The notes under the pieces are model-generated. The model saw nothing but the letters and a program-made list of their open reading frames with translations. It was not told where the DNA came from and made no database searches. 22,476 nucleotides of DNA from JAQGLW01 sp035995725 (GTDB lineage Bacteria > Pseudomonadota > Gammaproteobacteria > Burkholderiales > Burkholderiaceae_D): assembly GCA_035995725.1 (NCBI GenBank), contig DASYKE010000159.1, positions 1 through 22,476 of the forward strand, in the 5' to 3' direction. This document shows positions 1 through 7,182 of the stretch, in pieces. The position numbers were made by a program, and so were the translations under genes. Every line of letters begins with the position of its first letter. Within the stretch, counting starts at the first letter, position 1.

Positions 1-103
1 GTGATGAAGAACTCTCACGGCTTTGAAGCAAGAACCCTTACCTTGCACAGATTGCCTTGACATTTTTACCGGACTAATTCACGAGAACAGGTCAGCGAGA
101 TTA

Positions 104-119
104 AGGGGCTCGAACCCCT
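104..119 (-). other. T-arm-like hairpin (possible tRNA 3' fragment)
   Basis: On the minus strand this reads AGGGGTTCGAGCCCCT, which contains the GGTTCGAGCCC pattern typical of a tRNA T-arm. No D-arm, anticodon arm, matching acceptor strand or CCA is visible around it, so it is not a tRNA gene. It could be an attachment-site remnant of an integrated element or simply a small GC hairpin. Confidence 0.2.
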
Positions 120-172
120 GAAAATGGGAAAAGCTGAGAGGGAAGGTGGGATGCGCGAGTGAAATAAAAACG

Positions 173-274
173 GGGAGCATGCCCAACGCTGACACCACTG
201 TCCGACCTTCGCACGCCGGACATCAGCCCCTCGGCTTTATAGCGATATAAGCCTACACCGTACTGCATGCTCCC
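173..274. ncRNA. Candidate structured RNA or inverted-repeat element (three-way junction)
   Basis: A perfect 10-bp inverted repeat (GGGAGCATGC at 173-182, GCATGCTCCC at 265-274) encloses two further hairpins. Hairpin A (188-227) pairs GCTGA with TCAGC and, after a 6-base bulge, TGTCCG with CGGACA. Hairpin B (233-253) has eight pairs with one bulged T and a GCGA loop, which on the plus strand would be a GNRA tetraloop. The whole folds as a closed stem with two branches. I do not recognise the family. It could be a small RNA, an mRNA 3' structure, or a miniature transposon-like repeat; the flanks AAACG and AAGCG are not an exact target duplication. Confidence 0.35.
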
Positions 275-398
275 AAGCGAATTATAGACTGAGGCAGCGA
301 CGCTTTGTAGATCGATGTGGAAGTAAATTCATCGAGCAGTTCGACAGGTTCGAAACAGATCGAATAAAATGAACAGACGGGCCAAATCAGAGTGGAAA

Positions 399-746
399 TC
401 AACAAGCTAACCGCTCTGCGCCGGAATTTCCGGATGAAGGGGAGATGCGCCGTAGAACCTTGCGGGTGCGGAAGAGAGAACCGCCGAAATTAACCAACAT
501 AGGCGTTACTTCCGGGATGAACCAGGTATAACTCGGCATAGCCCGGTGTTGTTGATATGCCTGCTCATCACGGTAAACTTCGTAAAGCAAAAAGTGCGTA
601 GCGTCCTCGCGATCCTGACATACCTCAAACGTGATGCATCCTTCCTCAAGGGTGCGCGAATTATGTGCATGGCGCGCAAGGGCTTCAATAAATCGGTCAA
701 CCGCATCGGGCACTACTGAAAACTCTGCTACGACCACATATTCCAT
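399..746 (-). CDS. ABM-family (YgiN-like) monooxygenase domain protein
   Basis: This is a 115-residue protein of the antibiotic biosynthesis monooxygenase family, which has a dimeric ferredoxin-like alpha/beta barrel. The diagnostic run is visible: an N-terminal strand (MEYVVVAEF), EEGCITFEV at residues 34-42, and FLLYEVYRDEQAYQQH at 52-67. Members include cofactor-free quinol oxygenases and many uncharacterised proteins that act on catabolic intermediates. The open frame runs upstream to 938, but that part overlaps the preceding SDR gene. I chose the ATG at 746 because GGAG lies 8 bases before it and the family fold starts there. The gene follows the PRISE SDR gene by 65 bases, so the two probably share a transcript and may act on the same molecule. 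The last ~15 residues (Ser/Gly-rich) look disordered. The reaction is unknown. Confidence 0.8.
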   Translation of the reverse strand: MEYVVVAEFSVVPDAVDRFIEALARHAHNSRTLEEGCITFEVCQDREDATHFLLYEVYRDEQAYQQHRAMPSYTWFIPEVTPMLVNFGGSLFRTRKVLRRISPSSGNSGAERLAC

Positions 747-811
747 CAAGTTCTCCAAAGGTACTAATTCGCCCACGACCTGCATCATGGTCGTGCCTGG
801 CTTTATGCGAA

Positions 812-1873
812 TCAGGGAGCCGGTATCATTCGTTCGTCGACCAGTCTTTGCAACTGTCGCGGGAACATTTCGTAGGTATCGACCACCTCGGTCCAGCCCG
901 CCTTCTGCGCCTTCGTGTTCGCCGACATCTGATCCCATTCCGCATTGAAAATATAGGTTTCCGCGGCCTTGAAAACAGTCAGATCCTGTAGCCGGTGAGG
1001 AATGAGCTTATGCTCGGCTACGATTTCATCCCACAGCGGCTGCTTGTCCGCCATGAAATCCGAAAGACTCATCGGAATCACGTCGCCGATTTCCATGCCG
1101 AACCATTCTGCGATGACAGGCCATGCGTAACGCCAGCGAACATAATCGCCATTGGTGAGATTGAAGACTTGATTGGCCGCTTGCGGGGCGGTCGCCGCCC
1201 ATACCATCCCTTTTGCAAGGTGTGCCGCTTCCGTGCATTGATAAAGCGCGTCATATGCATTCCGCTTTCCCGGAAAATGTAGCGGCAGGCCTAATCGCTT
1301 CATAACGGTCGCATACAAGGCGATTGCGTTCATCGGACTGAGATTGCTACTTTCCGTATAACCCCAGATTCCATGCGGGCGCAACGCACTCCACGTCCAT
1401 GAATTATCTTGCTGCTTTCTGGTCAACCATTTCTGCTGCTCAAAATAAAATGCCGCCTGAGGATGACGCGGCTGATCTTCGCGCGCAGGCGTCCGGTACG
1501 GGCCGACATGGCTGCCATACCATTTGCTACCCTGCATCAGCTGCACATGCCTCAGGCCCGGTGCGACCGCTTCGATTGCCTCGATCAGATTGCGCAACAT
1601 TGTCAGGTTGAGTGCGGTCTCCTGGGCCGAGTCGTTTGGCCGTGCCAGATACGCTGTATAAAAGACATGCGTAATATCAACAGCGTCCGACAATGCATCG
1701 CGACAGGCCTGCGCATCGAGCAGATCCACTGACAAATGGCGGCCAGTTGCAAAATGCCGTTCCGCGCGTCGCGCAACGCTGATCGCCTCCCAGTCCGTCC
1801 TTCCTCCGAGGTGCTCGATCAGCGCGCGTCCGACAACGCCAGTCGCGCCAGCCACCAGTGCAACATTTTTCAT
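812..1873 (-). CDS. PRISE-type SDR (5beta-reductase/iridoid synthase-like), copy 1
   Basis: This is a 353-residue atypical short-chain dehydrogenase. The N-terminal Rossmann motif GATGVVG (residues 9-15) is followed by ARR at 34-36, where NADPH-using members carry arginines, and then by HVFYTAYL. K117 in SKWYG and Y143 in AFYF probably correspond to the catalytic Lys and Tyr of plant progesterone 5beta-reductase, whose motifs are KHY and NFYY. The C-terminal half keeps the family run F-N-x-T-N-G-D-x-x-R-W. PRISE enzymes reduce enones (steroids, iridoid precursors, small vinyl ketones) with NADPH; the substrate here is unknown. AAGGA overlaps the stop codon of the upstream MFS gene, 7 bases before this ATG, which points to co-transcription. 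A paralogue lies at 7183-8250; AYDALYQ and FPGK are shared. A generic NAD-dependent epimerase is less likely. Confidence 0.82.
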   Translation of the reverse strand: MKNVALVAGATGVVGRALIEHLGGRTDWEAISVARRAERHFATGRHLSVDLLDAQACRDALSDAVDITHVFYTAYLARPNDSAQETALNLTMLRNLIEAIEAVAPGLRHVQLMQGSKWYGSHVGPYRTPAREDQPRHPQAAFYFEQQKWLTRKQQDNSWTWSALRPHGIWGYTESSNLSPMNAIALYATVMKRLGLPLHFPGKRNAYDALYQCTEAAHLAKGMVWAATAPQAANQVFNLTNGDYVRWRYAWPVIAEWFGMEIGDVIPMSLSDFMADKQPLWDEIVAEHKLIPHRLQDLTVFKAAETYIFNAEWDQMSANTKAQKAGWTEVVDTYEMFPRQLQRLVDERMIPAP

Positions 1874-1883
1874 CCGTTATTCC

Positions 1884-3197
1884 TTAAAGTACGCCTTCAG
1901 GCTTGGCTCGAACTGCGTTCGGCAATACCGCATTGGCTTTTCCTCTGTACATCGAAAGGACGATAATCCCACACAACACAATACATCCTGAGAGAAAGAG
2001 CATGCCGGCACTGAATGAACCGGTGGCATCCTTGATGTAGCCGACCACGTACGGGCCGGAAAATCCACCAAGATTTCCAATCGAGTTGATCGCCGCTATA
2101 CCGACCGCAGCCCCCGCACCGGACAGAAACGATGTCGGGAGCGCCCAGAAGGTGGCCATCGCCGAAAACACGCCGACCGCCGCGATCACCAGAACCACCA
2201 TGGACATCGCCGGACCGGTAATCCAAGCGCTCAGTGCCAGACCGAATCCGGCAAGGAAGCAGGCGCCGGCAACATGCCACGGACGCTCTCCGGTGCGATC
2301 GGAGTGACGCGACCAGTAGACCATTCCAAGCGCCGCCGCGCAATATGGGATTGCTGTGACGAAGCCGACTACGCTATTGCTCAGGCCGAATCCTTTTACA
2401 ATCTGTGGCAGCCAAAGGATGATGCCGTACAGGCCGCTAATGATGCCAACATAGGCAATGCCGAACGCGTAGATACGCTTGTCCAGCATCGCAGCGCCGA
2501 ATGACGACAATGTGTGGCTGTTTTCTTCCTTGGTTTCGCGAGCCATTTCGCCGAGCAGCCAGGATCGTTCCTCATCGGCTAACCATGTCGCGTCTTTTGG
2601 ACCGTCCGGAAGAAATTTCAGCACCACGAAACCCAGCAGAATGGATGGTATGCCTTCGATGATGAACATGCTTTGCCACCCATGCAAACCGAGCCATCCT
2701 TCAAGATTCAGCAGCAGACCGGAGACCGGTGAGCCGATAATAATCGCGATGGGAGTCGCAACCAGGAACAGCCCAAACACTTTGGCGCGCCGTTTTTCTG
2801 GGAACCAGTATGTCAGATAATAGATAATGCCCGGGAAAAATCCGGCTTCGGCAACGCCAAGAAAAAATCGGAGAATGTAGAAACTTTGCTCATTCCACAC
2901 GAATGCCATCAGCGATGAAACCATACCCCAGCTGATCATGATGCGTGCAATCCACCTTCGGGCACCAAACTTATGCAGCATTAGGTTACTCGGTATTTCG
3001 AATATAAAATATCCAAGAAAGAAAATGCCGGCGCCGATCGCATACATTGTCGCACTAAAACCCAGATTCTTGTTCATCTGGATCGCAGCGATACCTACGT
3101 TGATACGGTCCAGATAGGCGGCCATAAAGCATAAAATCAGAAATGGCAAAAGTCGCTTGCTTACCTTTGCCATCGTTCGTACTTCAACTTGATCCAT
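1884..3197 (-). CDS. MFS permease, anion:cation symporter (phthalate/sugar-acid) type
   Basis: This 437-residue inner-membrane protein has about 12 hydrophobic segments, the normal size for the anion:cation symporter family. Typical marks are YLDRINVGIAA at the end of the first membrane segment (D30, R31), KFGARRW at 76-82 in the loop after segment 2, and RFFLGVAEAGFFPG at 110-123. Relatives import organic anions such as hexuronates, phthalate and hydroxyphenylacetate with protons. The frame is open to 3302, but the ATG at 3197 has GGAG 6 bases upstream and the family N-terminus begins there. The gene is first of a three-gene unit with the PRISE SDR (10-base gap) and the ABM protein. It presumably imports their substrate, or a related one, alongside the TRAP system. 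Confidence 0.88.
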   Translation of the reverse strand: MDQVEVRTMAKVSKRLLPFLILCFMAAYLDRINVGIAAIQMNKNLGFSATMYAIGAGIFFLGYFIFEIPSNLMLHKFGARRWIARIMISWGMVSSLMAFVWNEQSFYILRFFLGVAEAGFFPGIIYYLTYWFPEKRRAKVFGLFLVATPIAIIIGSPVSGLLLNLEGWLGLHGWQSMFIIEGIPSILLGFVVLKFLPDGPKDATWLADEERSWLLGEMARETKEENSHTLSSFGAAMLDKRIYAFGIAYVGIISGLYGIILWLPQIVKGFGLSNSVVGFVTAIPYCAAALGMVYWSRHSDRTGERPWHVAGACFLAGFGLALSAWITGPAMSMVVLVIAAVGVFSAMATFWALPTSFLSGAGAAVGIAAINSIGNLGGFSGPYVVGYIKDATGSFSAGMLFLSGCIVLCGIIVLSMYRGKANAVLPNAVRAKPEGVL

Positions 3198-3281
3198 ACT
3201 TATCTCCAGTTGGCGGTTTGAACTACTGACCGCTTTTTTATTTATTAAAAAATTCAATATGCTGCGTACACTGCGAGGTTG

Positions 3282-3311
3282 ACTATACTTCGCCAATTTC
3301 AATCAAGTCAT
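3282..3311 (-). promoter_or_regulatory. Possible sigma-70 promoter for the MFS-SDR-ABM unit
   Basis: On the minus strand, ATGACT (3306-3311, 4 of 6 to TTGACA) and TATAGT (3282-3287, 5 of 6 to TATAAT) are separated by 18 bases, about 85 bases upstream of the MFS start. It is the best pair I found in the 247-base gap between dctM and this gene. The call is weak, being consensus matching by eye. Confidence 0.3.
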
Positions 3312-3444
3312 ACTTCATTTCATTGCGGCACTCCAAACTGATACTGATTGCAACGGTAAAATTTCTATTGAATGAGTTGCACAGTATGTCGTTTTGAAGC
3401 AATCAGTACAGATGAATCTTCACGCGGCAATACAAGTAAAAATC

Positions 3445-4731
3445 CTAGTGCAATTTCAAATAGCGAGGCAGGAAAAGCGCCAAATCCGGAAACACAATAA
3501 CCAACAATCCTGTTACCAAAAGACCGCCAAGAAACCACAAGGTCCAGTAGACTGTGGACTCGATTGGACTATTGGTTATTCGGCATGCCACCATTAGGTT
3601 GAGTCCTAGTGGCGGAATAACACACCCAATCGCCACCATCAAAGTCATATATATTCCAAACCAAACAACGTCCCAGCCAAATGCTGTGCAGATTGGTAAA
3701 AGAATCGGAACCATAATGACGAATACTGGCAAGCCTTCCAGGAAGCACCCCAATACAATGAGCAGCGCGGTTATGAGCGCCAAAACGCCATATTGCCCGA
3801 GTCCTGATCCAACGATCTTGGCAGCGATAGGTTCGACCACGCCCAGCGTGCTTATTGACCATGCAAAAAGACCTGCTAGCGCAAGTACTAACAGAATTAC
3901 ACCGGATAACTCGGCAGAGTCACGTAATGTTTTCATCACGTCGCGGAAGGTAAGTGTTCGGTAAACAAACATCCCGATAAATATGCCGTATGCCGCTATA
4001 ACCACTCCCGCTTCGGTTGCAGTGAATATTCCAAAGCGCAGGCCACCAAGCACAATGACCTTGGCGAGCAATACCCAGAACGCGTCACCGAAACTTTTCC
4101 AGAATGGCGGCCGTTCCGCCTTGATAGATGTGCCGCCAAGGTTATGTTTTCGGCTTAAGTACCACGCCGGCAGCATGAGTGAGAGACCCGCTATGGTGCC
4201 GGGTATAAGGCCGGCAGCGAACAACGAAGTAACCGTCGCTGCCGGCACCATCAAGCTATACACCACGAGTGATATGGAAGGCGGGATGAGAATATCTGTA
4301 GATGCCGCCGCACCAACGACACTGGCAATAAACGGTCTTGGATATCCGGCCCTGACCATGCTCGATGTCATTACCCCTGCCACCGCAGCCGCAATGGCAG
4401 CGCCGGAACCGGAGATGCCGCCCATCATCATCGCGACGAAAATTGCGATCAATGCGAGTGCGCCGCGCCCTTGGCCGAAGATCGCGGTGCCAAAAACGAC
4501 AAGGCGTTTTGCCATCCCCGACCGGTCGAATATGAAACCGGCGAAAATAAACATGGGAATCGCGAGCAAAGGGTACTTGGAAACACCGGAGTAAATCGTC
4601 ACTGCGATTGATGAAATCCCCAGGTTCCCGACCAAGATCGCAATAGCGCTAGACAGTCCCAGGGAAACAGCAATCGGTATTCCGGAAAACAGGAGCAGAA
4701 AGAAACTTCCGATTAATAAAAAGCCAGCCAT
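3445..4731 (-). CDS. dctM: TRAP transporter large permease (DctM)
   Basis: This 428-residue, strongly hydrophobic protein is the transport-catalysing membrane subunit of a tripartite ATP-independent periplasmic transporter, driven by the sodium gradient. The length matches the family (about 425). Family-like runs include SGIPIAVSLGL near the N-terminus, MMMGGISGSGAAIAAAV around residues 101-117, and PPSISLVVYSLM in the following helix-hairpin region. The ATG at 4731 directly abuts the TAA of dctQ (4732-4734), and GGGAG lies 8 bases upstream inside dctQ, so translation of the two is probably coupled. It works with DctQ and the periplasmic DctP encoded just upstream. Substrate class is normally a carboxylate; identity is unknown. 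Confidence 0.93.
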   Translation of the reverse strand: MAGFLLIGSFFLLLFSGIPIAVSLGLSSAIAILVGNLGISSIAVTIYSGVSKYPLLAIPMFIFAGFIFDRSGMAKRLVVFGTAIFGQGRGALALIAIFVAMMMGGISGSGAAIAAAVAGVMTSSMVRAGYPRPFIASVVGAAASTDILIPPSISLVVYSLMVPAATVTSLFAAGLIPGTIAGLSLMLPAWYLSRKHNLGGTSIKAERPPFWKSFGDAFWVLLAKVIVLGGLRFGIFTATEAGVVIAAYGIFIGMFVYRTLTFRDVMKTLRDSAELSGVILLVLALAGLFAWSISTLGVVEPIAAKIVGSGLGQYGVLALITALLIVLGCFLEGLPVFVIMVPILLPICTAFGWDVVWFGIYMTLMVAIGCVIPPLGLNLMVACRITNSPIESTVYWTLWFLGGLLVTGLLVIVFPDLALFLPRYLKLH

Positions 4732-5274
4732 TTAATTTCGCTCCCTAAAACTTTCGACAATACTTTGGCAGGTCCGAAAGACCATCAATGCGCTTAGCAG
4801 AGGCAACCACACGGTATATATCCATTGCGGCAGGTACAAGGCCGGGGTCGTCACTTCATATCGATAGTCGTTGAAGGCCGTTATCGCTCCGAGCACGCAG
4901 ACCGCTACAAAGAACAGCGCGATCATGATCTGAGTTACCCGGTGGCCGTGGATTCGCCCGTTGGGGGATAGTTTATTTACGAGATATTCGATGCGAAGGT
5001 GAGCATTGCGAACCAGGGCAGCCGATGAGCCGATGAACGTGAGTAAAACCAGAAGGGCGCCCGAGACTTCCTCCGTAAAAGCGAAGGAAGCACTGCTGAA
5101 ATAGCGCACCAGGACATTTATGAAGGTGATGATTGCAAGGGCTGCCAATATGGCCACGCCTGCAACATCCTCCAGGATAATTGGCTTGCTGTTGGCGTGT
5201 TCATCTTCATCACCATCGTCATTAACATTGGCGACGCTGTCGGCAGTACGCTGTTTTTCCACAATTATATTCAT
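4732..5274 (-). CDS. dctQ: TRAP transporter small permease (DctQ)
   Basis: This 180-residue protein has four predicted membrane segments, as expected for the small permease of TRAP transporters. A charged, probably cytoplasmic N-terminal tail (about residues 1-33, rich in Asp/Glu/Asn) precedes the first segment, VAGVAILAALAIITFINVL. The FTEEVSGALLVLLTFIGSS run around residues 66-84 is typical of the family. It sits between dctP (48-base gap) and dctM (abutting). The start is less certain than for its neighbours: the only Shine-Dalgarno-like stretch, AGGA, lies about 16 bases before the ATG, so an ATT two codons upstream is possible. DctQ pairs with DctM in the inner membrane. Confidence 0.88.
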   Translation of the reverse strand: MNIIVEKQRTADSVANVNDDGDEDEHANSKPIILEDVAGVAILAALAIITFINVLVRYFSSASFAFTEEVSGALLVLLTFIGSSAALVRNAHLRIEYLVNKLSPNGRIHGHRVTQIMIALFFVAVCVLGAITAFNDYRYEVTTPALYLPQWIYTVWLPLLSALMVFRTCQSIVESFRERN

Positions 5275-5322
5275 AAGAATCTTTGAAATTTCCTGGTGCG
5301 CCGTAAGTGTCGGCTGAACCCG

Positions 5323-6339
5323 TTATTGCGCTTTTCCTGCAGCTTCAGCCTTTTTTACAAGATCTCCGCCGATGATCTTTGACCATTTGTCGTAGACGCC
5401 GCGCTCTTTTTGTTTGAAGCTTTCAATTTGGACAGCCGAGAGCCGGGTAATCGTCACGCCGGAATCGACCAGATTTTTTACAATCGCACTGTTCGGAGAT
5501 GTCCCCTCGCGCGCCTGCAATACCTGCTCACGCGCCGCTTGCAGGCCAGCTTGTCTGACGGCTTTCCGGTCAGCCTCTGTCCAGCTATTCCAGGCCTCTT
5601 TATTAACCGCAAAAATAAGCGGGTCATATACGTGACCCCAAATCGTGATGTGCTTCTGACCTAGCGATGGCATCCGGGCTATTGAAATCAGCTCCAAAGG
5701 ATTTTCTTGTCCATCCAATGCACCTGTTGCAAGCGAAACCTGCAGATCCGACCAGCTCATCTGTGTCGGGTTAGCACCAAGAGCGACGAATGAATCGATG
5801 ATGGTCGGGGAGGCAGAAATCCTGATTTTCAGGCTGCGCAAATCGTCCGGCTTGACGATGGGATGTTTTGAATTGGAGAGTTCTCTGTAACCATTCTCGC
5901 CCCAGGCGATAGGAACTACATCTTTGGCGCTAATCAGCCGAAACAGCTCGGTGCCGATTTCGCCCTGAAGAATTGTGTCTACGGCTTTATAGTCGGGCAT
6001 CAAAAATGGCACGGAAAACAAATTCAGTTCTTTGATTTGCGACGTCCAGTTCTGCGCGGTACCGATCGCCAGATCGATAGAGCCTTGCCTGAGCGCGCTG
6101 AATTCTTTTGTGTTGTCTCCCCCAGTCAGGGAACCACCGTTGTAAATCTTGATCTTTATTCGGCCCTGGGTATCCTTGTTGATCAGCTCAGCCCACCGTT
6201 CAGCGCTCTTGCCCCAGGAAAAAGGTGCAGCCAGGACGGAGGATAATCGGTACTCCGCTTTGTACGTTTCCGCGAAACCAGCTTGGGTGAGTGTCATAAG
6301 TGCCAGCGCGCTGACCATCTTGATCAAACAGTTTTTCAT
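5323..6339 (-). CDS. dctP: TRAP transporter substrate-binding protein (DctP)
   Basis: This 338-residue periplasmic solute receptor has an N-terminal signal peptide: basic start, hydrophobic core ALALMTLTQA, probable cleavage after GFA at residue 23. The mature part is the DctP fold. R173 in LKIRIS is the position of the conserved arginine that binds the substrate carboxylate in characterised members, and DGQENP (209-214) is the usual following motif. This supports an organic acid as substrate but does not name it. AGGAG lies 7 bases before the ATG. The gene heads the dctPQM set and has 135 bases of upstream space with a direct repeat, so it may have its own promoter in addition to read-through from the enzyme genes. 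Confidence 0.93.
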   Translation of the reverse strand: MKNCLIKMVSALALMTLTQAGFAETYKAEYRLSSVLAAPFSWGKSAERWAELINKDTQGRIKIKIYNGGSLTGGDNTKEFSALRQGSIDLAIGTAQNWTSQIKELNLFSVPFLMPDYKAVDTILQGEIGTELFRLISAKDVVPIAWGENGYRELSNSKHPIVKPDDLRSLKIRISASPTIIDSFVALGANPTQMSWSDLQVSLATGALDGQENPLELISIARMPSLGQKHITIWGHVYDPLIFAVNKEAWNSWTEADRKAVRQAGLQAAREQVLQAREGTSPNSAIVKNLVDSGVTITRLSAVQIESFKQKERGVYDKWSKIIGGDLVKKAEAAGKAQ

Positions 6340-6367
6340 TACAGTCTCCTTATTGTTTTAAATTTGT

Positions 6368-6387
6368 GCATTAATCGATAGCATTAA
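6368..6387. promoter_or_regulatory. Direct repeat, possible operator upstream of dctP
   Basis: GCATTAA occurs twice, separated by TCGATA (6368-6374 and 6381-6387), 29-48 bases upstream of the dctP ATG. The block contains TTAATCGA followed by AGCAT, which also occurs in the dyad upstream of the LysR gene (13161-13183). It may be a binding site of that regulator; sequence similarity by eye is the only support. Confidence 0.3.
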
Positions 6388-6474
6388 AGCGCGGCGTCCA
6401 CTGGCCGCTGCTCGGCAGACATATCGTTCAATCCCGTGTTAAAAATCTTCAGGCGAATATCCTCCCTGTGTACC

Positions 6475-7146
6475 CTATGCTTCACCTCGTCTATGGTAGG
6501 TAAGTCGATACGTCGAAATTTTTACTTCTTCAATGCCACTGACTTTGAGGGTGATGGATTGCTGAAGCTGTTGCGCCAGGAGCAAAGCAGCTTCTGTTGT
6601 CCCGGTTTCTACAAGCAGAATCCAGGTAACCTGATCGTCGGTTTTCTTGCGTAGTTTTTTCTCAGAGGTATTGACGTTCGTTGCATCTCCATCTGTTTCC
6701 AATAACTTTATTTGGGCGACAGAAGGCAATTTTGTGAGGCTGTTCAGGTCTTCATCGATAATCCGCTGGAGGCCTGATGCAGCATCTTGGGCATTTTGCC
6801 GAACTTGAACGCACGCCAGCGCCCCGCCAATACCGTATCCGGCACTGAAAGCTACCCGACATACGCAACGCGTCATGTCGATAAGTGCAGGCATCATCTT
6901 CTGTGACCAGGCAGAGGGTGAATTCATGCTATCGAGATAGGCGCCCGAACTACCGGTTTCGATGCTATCGATCTCATATAAAGTGAAGTAACGATGCGTC
7001 CCGGAATCCGCGACATATCGCCGTCCAGTACGAAAGCCGGGGTGACCAAGCCGCTGAGGAAAATGCTCGGCCAGATACCACTCGTCATAATCGGCATGCC
7101 GGCCATCGGCGACATTGTTCCAGATGCAAATTGCAGCTTTGGTCAT
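6475..7146 (-). CDS. Two-domain dimeric alpha/beta-barrel protein (EthD-like, uncharacterised)
   Basis: This 223-residue protein has no recognised enzymatic assignment. Residues 1 to about 100 look like a ferredoxin-like dimeric alpha/beta-barrel domain of the EthD/DUF4286 kind: AAICIWNNV strand, DYDEWYLAEHFPQRL with the characteristic EH, GFRTGRRY, then RYFTLYEID. The second half, including VTWILLVETGTTEAALLLAQ, seems to be a degenerate repeat of the same fold, giving an internal pseudo-dimer. A Lys-rich linker (KKLRKKTDD) lies in it. GGGA is placed 6 bases before the ATG. The gene follows PRISE SDR copy 2 by 36 bases, repeating the SDR plus alpha/beta-barrel arrangement seen at 399-1873. 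It could handle a reactive intermediate or catalyse a cofactor-free step. Confidence 0.7.
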   Translation of the reverse strand: MTKAAICIWNNVADGRHADYDEWYLAEHFPQRLGHPGFRTGRRYVADSGTHRYFTLYEIDSIETGSSGAYLDSMNSPSAWSQKMMPALIDMTRCVCRVAFSAGYGIGGALACVQVRQNAQDAASGLQRIIDEDLNSLTKLPSVAQIKLLETDGDATNVNTSEKKLRKKTDDQVTWILLVETGTTEAALLLAQQLQQSITLKVSGIEEVKISTYRLTYHRRGEA

Positions 7147-7182
7147 TTTTTATTCCCGCAGATAAGGTCCCGGCGCACTCGA

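Larger units (their letters stand above)
1..398. other. Gene-free left margin with RNA-like structure
   Basis: I find no convincing protein-coding gene here. The stretch lies downstream of the last minus-strand gene (stop at 399). It contains a T-arm-like hairpin at 104-119, a nested inverted-repeat structure at 173-274, and a short palindrome at 340-354 (TTCGA-CAGGT-TCGAA) in a stretch where ATCGA/TTCGA words recur. No hairpin followed by a T-run, as expected of an intrinsic terminator for the left operon, is evident. Confidence 0.5.

Noticed and set aside
134..140. CTGAGAG core resembling a thiamine-diphosphate riboswitch, tempting because a ThDP enzyme is in the cluster
   Set aside because: The other conserved parts of that riboswitch are absent, and the site is at the far end of the cluster on the wrong strand relative to the gene.
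399..938. Longer 179-residue version of the ABM protein starting at 938
   Set aside because: The extra 64 residues overlap the SDR gene in another frame and match nothing; ATG at 746 has a good ribosome-binding site.
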